A stretch of 64,000 bases of DNA, taken from Eubacterium sp. Its GTDB lineage: Bacteria > Bacillota > Clostridia > Lachnospirales > Lachnospiraceae. Position 1 is the stretch's first letter; every line of letters starts with the position of its first letter. Location of the stretch: the NCBI GenBank assembly GCA_017437905.1, contig JAFRWY010000066.1:24765-88764 (forward strand). The letters are read 5' to 3'. The notes beneath the pieces are model-generated. The model did no database searches. It was given only the letters and a program-made list of their open reading frames with translations, and was not told the DNA's origin. Below are positions 1-7,000 of the stretch, one piece after another. A program made the translations under genes and the position numbers.

Positions 1-451
1 CAAGCGTCAGATATTCTCCGTATTGAGCTTTCGCGGCATCGATGAATACAAGATCGTACCCCGGAGCCTTCTCCTCCGCAGTTCTGTCCGCTTCCTTCCG
101 GAGAAGTTCTGCAGCATCCCCCTGCAATACTTCGATCCTTCCTTCTTCCCCAAACTCCCGGATATGTTCCTCTGCCTCTCTCGCGCGCTCCGGGTCCAGT
201 TCCAGGGTCGTAATCCTGACTTCCGGCAGGCAGGATGCCATAAAAAGAGCAGAGTATCCCACCGCTGTTCCGATCTCCAGGATCCGCTCCGGTTTATTCA
301 TCAAAAGAAGGAGCCTCAGCAGCTCCTTCGTATCCGGACGGATCACAGGGACAGCACGGGACACCGCGTCCCGGTATAATTTACTCAGTTTTCCCTGCTC
401 CTCCTTTCCGTATGACATGATAAAAGAACGGATCCGATCATAATCCTGCAT
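1..451 (-). CDS. trmR: O-methyltransferase, TrmR-like (3' part outside window)
   Basis: This is a partial gene that runs off the left edge; about 150 residues are visible. The translation has the SAM-binding class I signature EIGTAVGYSALFMA followed by TLELDPERA and a VFIDAAKAQY motif, as in the COMT-like O-methyltransferase family. In Firmicutes this position next to an MltG-like gene usually holds TrmR, which methylates 5-hydroxyuridine in the tRNA wobble position; that assignment is by family and context. The ATG at 451 fits the domain start, although a GTG five codons upstream is possible and the ribosome binding site is weak. It is the last visible gene of the ireB-rnjA operon. Confidence 0.8.
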   Translation of the reverse strand, partial: MQDYDRIRSFIMSYGKEEQGKLSKLYRDAVSRAVPVIRPDTKELLRLLLLMNKPERILEIGTAVGYSALFMASCLPEVRITTLELDPERAREAEEHIREFGEEGRIEVLQGDAAELLRKEADRTAEEKAPGYDLVFIDAAKAQYGEYLTL

Positions 452-538
452 CTTCTTTTTCCGCACCTTTCCCGATTCCCGTCACCCGGAATTCAACCAT
501 ATCTTTGGAATGACATATCTCAACCACAAAATCCGGTA

Positions 539-955
539 TCACTCCGAATTCTCCGTACTCTTCTCCTCCGTATGCGTGATCACACGTATGATCTCATCAT
601 AGGTCATGGATGGGGATAGCACGTATTTTCCCGCCTGGATCAGTCCTCCGTAATCTCCCAGTTTGATCTTAGCCATCATGACGTATTTGTTCTTGATCAG
701 TTTGTTCTCATAGAGAAGTTCCGACACGGAAGTCGTCGAGGAATCCGGAGGGATCGTAATAACTACCGTACTGAGATCTCCCCTGTTCACCGAAGAATCA
801 CTGAACACCTCATAGGACAGTGAATATGCGGTGGAGAAGCCCTTCACAATCAGATACACGATCAGGACATCCACCAGCAGCGCCGTAGCGTAGAACAGTG
901 CGGCTTTCAGCCTGCTTTCCGTCTTATATGCAGTTTTCACTCTGCTTCTTGCCAA
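539..955 (-). CDS. Short MltG/YceG-like membrane protein
   Basis: A small single-pass membrane protein with a hydrophobic segment near residues 18-45 and an extracytoplasmic part containing VVITIPPDSSTTSVSELLYE, resembling the LysM-like N-terminal region of YceG/MltG. The catalytic lytic transglycosylase domain is absent, so this is the truncated form seen beside YlbF and TrmR in Lachnospiraceae; enzymatic activity is doubtful. The open frame reaches 970 with a TTG, but a TTG at 955 has GGAGG eight bases upstream and is preferred. It follows the YlbF stop by only a few bases. A cell-wall role is inferred. Confidence 0.68.
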   Translation of the reverse strand: MARSRVKTAYKTESRLKAALFYATALLVDVLIVYLIVKGFSTAYSLSYEVFSDSSVNRGDLSTVVITIPPDSSTTSVSELLYENKLIKNKYVMMAKIKLGDYGGLIQAGKYVLSPSMTYDEIIRVITHTEEKSTENSE

Positions 956-972
956 GTCCGTATCCTCCAACC

Positions 973-1302
973 TTACTCGAAATCGATATGGAATCCTTCC
1001 ACCACGGTATCTACCATCATGCGGATCAGATGGCTCAGCGCACTCTCCGCCCGCAGATACTCATTTACCACAGAATTATGCAGAAGTTCATCATTTTCCT
1101 GACAGATGCGGTAGATCTCGTCATACGGATTTCCTTCCCAGTATGCCTGGACATCCTTGTACCGCTCCTTCATCTCCTTCAGTCGCTGGTACAGATCCGT
1201 ATTTGCACGAAGCTGATTCCGCGCAAAAATAAACCGCTGATACTCCTTCGACTCCTTCAGAAGCTGATTCACATATCTAGTTGCATTCAGGATCTCATCC
1301 AT
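973..1302 (-). CDS. YlbF/YmcA-family regulator
   Basis: A 109-residue all-helical, charged protein matching the YlbF/YmcA family (Com_YlbF). In Bacillus these proteins form a complex that acts with RNase Y in RNA maturation and affects biofilm formation and competence. Its place directly downstream of rnjA, another ribonuclease gene, is consistent with an RNA-processing role. The N-terminus (MDEILNATRYVNQLL) is the usual family start. The molecular partner in this organism is not shown by the sequence. Confidence 0.8.
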   Translation of the reverse strand: MDEILNATRYVNQLLKESKEYQRFIFARNQLRANTDLYQRLKEMKERYKDVQAYWEGNPYDEIYRICQENDELLHNSVVNEYLRAESALSHLIRMMVDTVVEGFHIDFE

Positions 1303-1366
1303 TCCAGTCGCTTCCTCTCGCTCACAAATCCTGTGAGCCGTAACTTCCTTCGTTCCGGGCTATACA

Positions 1367-3028
1367 CTATACCTCGGAAATGATCGGCAGGATCATGGGA
1401 CTCCGCTTCGTCCGCTTCCAGAGGAACTCTCCGAGTTCATCTCTTACACGGGATTTGATCCTGGACCAGTCCGCAGTACTGCGTGACAGACACTCGTCCA
1501 GCGTCTCCTCCACGACCAGTCTGCAATCCTCCAGCAGACTCTCCGCTTCCCGCACATAGACAAAACCTCTGGAAATGATATCCGGTCCCGCCAGCAGCTG
1601 ATTCGTACTGTGTTCCAGTGTCAGTACAACCACGATCAGACCGTTTTCGGACAAATGCTGGCGATCGCGAAGCACGATATTTCCCACATCGCCTACCCCC
1701 AGGCCATCCACCAGAACGCCCTGGGCCTGAACATGACCGATCACTTCCATCGCTTCATCGGAAACCGCGAGAACATCGCCGCATTTCACGATACGGATAT
1801 TCTCCTTCGGTATCCCCATCTCAGCCGCAAGCTCCGCATGCCGTTTCAGATGACGGTACTCACCGTGTACAGGGATCGCATATTTCGGTTTGGTCAGGGC
1901 ATAGATCAGTTTCAGTTCTTCCTGGCAGGCATGTCCCGACACATGGGCATCATGGTAGATCACCTTGGCGCCCTTCTGCTCCAGTTCGTTGATCACACGG
2001 TAAACCGCCTTCTCATTTCCCGGAATCGGGCTGGATGAGAAGATCACGACATCACCGGGTTTGATAGAAATCTTGTTATGGATCGATGCTGCGATCCTGG
2101 AAAGGACCGCCATATTCTCTCCCTGGCTGCCTGTCGTTATGTAAACCAATTGTTCATCGGTATAATTCTTTGCTTCATCAATCTCGATCAGGGTATGTTC
2201 CGGAATCGTAAGATACCCGAGTTCCGAAGCGATGGAGATGACATTCTCCATGCTGCGTCCCTGAACGATTACTTTTCTCTTGTATTTATATGCGGAATTG
2301 ATGATCTGCTGCACACGGTCCACATTAGACGCAAATGTAGCTATGATCATCCGGTGATCCCGGTTCTCGTCAAAGATATGATCGAAGGTCTTGCCGACGG
2401 TCCTCTCCGACGGAGTAAAGCCCGAACGTGTTGCATTGGTGGAATCCGCCATCAGTGCAAGGACACCTTCCTTGCCGAGTTCAGCAAACCGTTGCAGATC
2501 GATAACCCCTCCGAACACCGGTGTGTAATCCACCTTAAAATCCCCGGTATGGACGATGGTTCCAGCCGGAGTATGAATTGCCAGTGCCGCCGAGTCTGCG
2601 ATGGAATGATTGGTCCGGATGAACTCCACCCGGATCTGGCCGAGCTTTATGGTCTGGCCGTAGCTGACCACTTCACGCTTCACCTCATTCAGGATCCCAT
2701 GCTCTTCCAGCTTGTAATCGATCAGTCCCATGGTCAGTCTGGTTGCATAGATCGGCATCTTCAGTTGTTTTTCGATATACGGGATCGAGCCGATATGATC
2801 CTCATGTCCGTGAGTGATCACCAGTCCCTTCACCCGTTCTTTGTTCTCGATCAGATAGGATATGTCCGGGATCACAAGATCGATTCCCAGCATATCATCA
2901 TCTGGAAATGATAATCCGCAGTCCACCACAATGATGGTCTTATCATATTCTATCGCCGTGATATTCATTCCGATCTGTTCCAGTCCTCCCAGCGGAATGA
3001 TCTTCACAGGCATTGTCGCATCTACCAA
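1367..3028 (-). CDS. rnjA: Ribonuclease J
   Basis: A 553-residue metallo-beta-lactamase/beta-CASP ribonuclease with endonuclease and 5'-3' exonuclease activity in mRNA turnover and rRNA maturation. The zinc motif HGHEDH is near residue 73, followed by the HTGDFKVD segment, the beta-CASP region, HVSGHA and a C-terminal domain. The length is typical. The start is a TTG with AGGAG six bases upstream; a downstream ATG (MPVKIIPLGG) at 3013 has no well-spaced site. It lies in the ireB-ruvX operon. Confidence 0.95.
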   Translation of the reverse strand: MVDATMPVKIIPLGGLEQIGMNITAIEYDKTIIVVDCGLSFPDDDMLGIDLVIPDISYLIENKERVKGLVITHGHEDHIGSIPYIEKQLKMPIYATRLTMGLIDYKLEEHGILNEVKREVVSYGQTIKLGQIRVEFIRTNHSIADSAALAIHTPAGTIVHTGDFKVDYTPVFGGVIDLQRFAELGKEGVLALMADSTNATRSGFTPSERTVGKTFDHIFDENRDHRMIIATFASNVDRVQQIINSAYKYKRKVIVQGRSMENVISIASELGYLTIPEHTLIEIDEAKNYTDEQLVYITTGSQGENMAVLSRIAASIHNKISIKPGDVVIFSSSPIPGNEKAVYRVINELEQKGAKVIYHDAHVSGHACQEELKLIYALTKPKYAIPVHGEYRHLKRHAELAAEMGIPKENIRIVKCGDVLAVSDEAMEVIGHVQAQGVLVDGLGVGDVGNIVLRDRQHLSENGLIVVVLTLEHSTNQLLAGPDIISRGFVYVREAESLLEDCRLVVEETLDECLSRSTADWSRIKSRVRDELGEFLWKRTKRSPMILPIISEV

Positions 3029-3056
3029 TGTATTCTCCTATCTACTTGTCTGTATT

Positions 3057-3086
3057 TTAAGATTCCTCGCTTCGCTCGGAATGACG
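3057..3086. repeat. Dispersed repeat copy at the ruvX 3' end
   Basis: GATTCCTCGCTTCGCTCGG followed by AATGACG. Read on the minus strand it encodes RHSERSEES, the last nine residues of RuvX. Confidence 0.85.
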
Positions 3087-3497
3087 TTTGTCCAGGTAGT
3101 TCTGCAGGATGATCGCTGCCGCCATCTTGTCGATGTGTTCTTTCCGTCCGGAATGAGCCACCCCCGTCTCCTCAAGGATCCGGTCAGCTTCCACCGTGGT
3201 CAGTCTCTCATCCACCAGATGCACCGGAAGAAGTGTCCTCCGCTCCAGCATTTCCTGAAAAGCACGTGTTTCTTCCGCGCGCTCCCCTTCCGTATTGTTC
3301 ATATTCTTGGGAAGACCGAGCACCAGCTCCGTCACCTCTTCCTCCGCAATGATAGCTTCGATCCTCTGGACCGTCTTCCGAAGCTGTGCCGGCTTCTCTC
3401 TGGTGATCGTTTCATAGGGCTGCGCCGTCAGAAGCAATGCATCCGACAGTGCAACACCCACCGTCTTCGTGCCATAGTCCAGGCCCATGATCCGCAT
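3057..3497 (-). CDS. ruvX: RuvX/YqgF Holliday junction resolvase-like nuclease
   Basis: A 146-residue RNase H-fold protein of the RuvX/YqgF family, implicated in Holliday junction resolution and pre-16S rRNA 5' processing. It starts MRIMGLDYGTKTVGVALSD, with the conserved first Asp, and contains LGLPKNMN and LVDERLTTVEA, both family motifs. The frame is open upstream to 3584, but that part is repeat sequence; the ATG at 3497 has AGGAGG eight bases before it. The last nine residues (RHSERSEES) are encoded by the dispersed repeat, so the natural C-terminus has been replaced or extended by it. Confidence 0.93.
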   Translation of the reverse strand: MRIMGLDYGTKTVGVALSDALLLTAQPYETITREKPAQLRKTVQRIEAIIAEEEVTELVLGLPKNMNNTEGERAEETRAFQEMLERRTLLPVHLVDERLTTVEADRILEETGVAHSGRKEHIDKMAAAIILQNYLDKRHSERSEES

Positions 3498-3511
3498 AAT
3501 CCCGTTCCTCC

Positions 3512-3600
3512 TGTCATTCCGAGCGATCGCAGAGAGCGAAGAATCCCCTAGCCGAGTGATGGGATCCTTCGTCGCGCTATACACTCCTCAGGATGACATG
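3512..3600. repeat. Dispersed repeat, compound copy between ireB and ruvX
   Basis: GTCATTCCGAGCG...GAAGAATCCCC (3512 on) is followed by GGGATCCTTCGTCGCGC and CTCAGGATGACATG, so two half-copies face each other. It reaches to the base before the ireB stop codon. Confidence 0.85.
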
Positions 3601-3864
3601 TTATTTCAATCTTGTCTCAATATAGTTCTCCATCAGAACCTCGATGATCTCATCCCGTTCCGCCTTCATGATCAGACTTCTGGCGTTTCGATGGCTCGTG
3701 ATATAGGTCGGATCTCCGCTCATGATGTAACCCACGATCTGATTCACCGGATTGTAGCCCTTCTCCGAGAGCGCGGCATACACCTGCTCCAGAATATCAG
3801 GGACCTCCAGTGTGGTATCTCTGATCAGATCAACATCCTGTGTTTGATTTGCCTGTTCCTTCAT
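3601..3864 (-). CDS. ireB: IreB family regulatory phosphoprotein
   Basis: An 87-residue protein matching IreB (UPF0297). In Enterococcus IreB is phosphorylated by the PASTA kinase IreK and modulates cephalosporin tolerance. The N-terminus has Thr residues in [17 protein letters not shown], and the conserved [20 protein letters not shown] core is present. It is the first gene of its operon, with GGAGGGAG before the ATG. The matching kinase and phosphatase of this signalling system are encoded at 44720-47681. Confidence 0.92.
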   Translation of the reverse strand: MKEQANQTQDVDLIRDTTLEVPDILEQVYAALSEKGYNPVNQIVGYIMSGDPTYITSHRNARSLIMKAERDEIIEVLMENYIETRLK

Positions 3865-4013
3865 GCTTCTCCCTCCGATGTCACGTAAGCCATACCGGAT
3901 CCGGACCGTAGCCCGGATGTACGGAGCTTAAAACAACAACCCCAATGATTCCGCATGCCCTCTGCAGATGAGACCGCTTCGTCCCAGGTAAAAAACAGAA
4001 CAAAAGGCATACC
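3865..4013 (-). other. About 150-base 5' leader of the ireB operon
   Basis: This is the stretch between the predicted transcription start (about 4014) and the ireB start. It contains short inverted segments (for example around 3893-3905, rich in CCGG) but no recognisable riboswitch or T-box motif and no convincing leader peptide. A 108-codon frame here is open only because it overlaps the end of the neighbouring gene in another frame. Confidence 0.45.
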
Positions 4014-4020
4014 ACGTTTG

Positions 4021-4049
4021 ATTATACGTGATTTCATCCGAAAATGCAA
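4021..4049 (-). promoter_or_regulatory. Sigma-A-type promoter for the ireB-rnjA operon
   Basis: On the minus strand the sequence shows TTGCAT, a 17-base spacer, then a perfect TATAAT (plus-strand 4021-4026). It lies just downstream of the 1807-residue surface-protein gene and about 155 bases upstream of ireB, which suits a start for the ireB-ruvX-rnjA operon. Confidence 0.8.
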
Positions 4050-4099
4050 GTCACCGGGATTTACCGCCGTCACGGTGCCGGTGTACTCCCAAGTCCCGC

Positions 4100-7000
4100 T
4101 TAACGACATACGCCGTCCGCTCCGATCCAGTAGCCGTCCACGTACCTGCTGGTCACCATGTAGCCGTCTGCTCCGAAGTAGTACCATTTGCCGTCGATTT
4201 TCTGCCAGCAGCGCTTTGCATACCAGCCTTTATTATCCTCGTACCACCAGCCCTTGGAGTTATGACGCCAGCGGGCTTTTCCCGCATACGTGCAGGTACC
4301 GTCTCTGTTCACCCAGTAACCCTGGCACCATTCCTTCGATGCCATGTAACCGTCCGCCCGGAAGAAGTACCACTTGCCATCGATCTTCTGCCACTTCTTC
4401 ATCCGGTACTTTCCTTCGCTGTCAACGATCCACCAGCCCTTTTTGTTGTGTCTCCATTTCATGGTGAGATCCGTCGCATAACCGTCCTTATCGTACCAGA
4501 CATTCTTCCGCCACTCGTTCCGGAACTTCGTCTTTACCTTCTTCTGTTCCACATTGATGGTCACCGGTGTTCCGTCCGCCATCTCCAGTGTCTCTCCCTT
4601 ATAGGTGATCACCAGTTTTCTTTCCCCTTCGGAAAGAGATCCTCCGGCATCACTTCCGCCTACAAAGGTTACCCGGATATCCTTATTATCCTCCGAAACG
4701 GGGATCTCCTCGGTCGTTCCGTTGTCATAGGTGATCACAATCTTCGCTCCGGTAAGATCCAGCTGTTCTCCAGGCTCGTATTCCGTCTTCGACGGAGGCG
4801 TCACCACCGTCTGTGTGGCCTTCTTCTCCCGTATCTTTGCCGTAAATGTGAGTTTCTGTCCGCCGTAGGTCACGGTTACGGTCTGTGTTCCGACCTTGTT
4901 CAGGTCAAAACCGCTGATCATACCGGAAGTAACCTCCACCTGCTCATCAAAATCATTGTTGCAGTGTGCGATGATCCGGATCCCCCCGAACAGATCGAAG
5001 TTCACATCTCCTTCCGGATATTCGGTCTTCGACGGTCCTTTATCAAACTCCAGGGACTCTACTACTTTTTCGATCACTTCCACATCAAAGTCGACCCAGC
5101 CTGCCATCTTGTCTTCGATGTAAAGGACCGATAACGTGTGTGTTCCGACGCCGACGGTGGTTGCTTCCTTTCCGGTATCTCCGGAGCCAAGCCCTTCCTT
5201 CGTCACACCCTCACGTACCATATCCTTTGTGACGCTCAGGTCTTTCCTGTCACCATTATCGTAGATTGCCTCCACCTTAAGTCCCGCCAGGGATAAAGGC
5301 TGTGTCTCCGCATAGGTGCAGAGCGTCGGCGCACTGATCAGATGCAGTCCCGCCAGCTTCTTCTTCCGGACGGATACCGAAAATGTGTCACTGAACGATC
5401 CGACTCTCACGGTGATCTTCTGGTCGCCGTAGGCAGACGGACGGGAAATGAATCCCGTACACACCGCAGTTGCTGCCTCTTCTTCGGACAATGCGCGTAC
5501 TTCATCATTATCCAGAAGCTCATCGATCTGAAGACCGGTTACATCCAGCGTCTCACCCTCGATATACTCTGTCTTTGCGGGAACACTGCTGATCCGGATC
5601 CCTGCCCGCTTCACCAGTTTCATTTCCGTATTCATGGTCACACGGACACCTGCATAGGAATAGCTGATGGTTACAGTCTGAGTTCTGTTCTGGCTTTCCG
5701 CATCAAAGGTCGTGATCATGTCCGGCGTAAGTGCCACCTCTTCCACGTCTCCGTTGTCGTAGGACGCAAGGAGTGTACCGGTAAGATCCGCCTTATCGTA
5801 TGCATAGTAAGAGGTATTCGAAGCCGGGCTTCCCGCCTTCCATTCGATCTTCTGCAGAATCTTATGAATGGTATCGATCCCGATCTGCCCGCCGTCTTCC
5901 GTCAGTACCTCCTCACCCTTCCAAAATACGAGGAGTTTCCTCTTCGCTTCCGTAAGAGGCGCACAGGGATCACTTTCATCGTCAAATGCGATCTCAAGAT
6001 TCTCATTTTCCTCCGAAAGCGCTATCCGGTCCTCACGTCCGTTATCATAAACGATCACAACCTCGCCACCGGTGAGATCCAGATATTCCTCCTCCGTATA
6101 GCTGACCCGTGTCGGCGGGATCACATAGATCCCCGTGATCTGCTTTGCACGAACCACCGCATCGAATGTAAGGCTCTTTCCGCCGTAGGTGACCGTCACC
6201 TCATAAGTGCCGACAGAGCCAATGTCAAAGCCGGTGATCTCCGCTTCCCGGATGGAGATCTGCTCATCATAATCGTTATTGTTATGCACGAGGAGCATGG
6301 CATCACTGAAGTTGTCAAACTGAATATCATCCTCCGGATACTCCGTCTGACCGGGAGCCTTCGCGAACTCAACGGACTGCACCACCTTCTCCAGAACCGT
6401 GATGTCGAAATAGGCTGCCGCATACTGCGTAGCGGTTCTTCCGTCTTCCTCCACCACCTTCTCCGAATACAGAATATAAAGCTTATGTGTTCCTGCTGTA
6501 TCCGTATTCGCATCCAGGCCGAAATTACCGGCACGAACGTTCTCTTCCGTAAGCTCCAGATCTTCCCGGAGCATATCCTGCGTAATTTTGATCGTCTTCT
6601 CGGAGCCGTTATCGTAACCGGCCTTTACCGAGAGTCCGCTCATGTTCAGCGGCTGCGTGGTAACATAGGTCACCTGCTTCGGAAGGGATACGATCCGAAG
6701 GGCATTCAGCTGTTTCTTCCTGACCGTGATATCAAAAGTATCCGAGAATTCTACCAGGGATACCGTAACCTTCTGACTTCCGTACTCGGACGGGCTTAAA
6801 TCATATCCGGTGCAGACCACATTTTTCAGTTCATCTTCGGAAATGCTGCGCTCCGTATCATTATCCAGCAGTTCCACCATGGAAAGCCCGGTAAGATCCA
6901 GTGTCTCGTCCTCGATATATGCTGTCTTCTCCGGCTCCGTCACGATCCGGATCCCGGTTCTTTGGATCAGATGCATTGTCACATCCAGGGTTTTGCTGAC

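Noticed and set aside
437-545. Open frame between the MltG-like gene and trmR reading FVVEICHSKDMVEFRVTGIG, possibly a frameshifted MltG end
   Set aside because: CHSKDMVEFR resembles a translated dispersed repeat, and the MltG-like protein already ends at the usual place.
3861-4187. 108-codon open frame on the minus strand between ireB and the surface protein
   Set aside because: It overlaps the end of the surface protein gene in another frame, spans the ireB promoter and has no recognisable domain.
5342-6799. 485-codon plus-strand open frame
   Set aside because: It is antisense to the repeated Ig-like region of the surface protein and has no start signal or homology.
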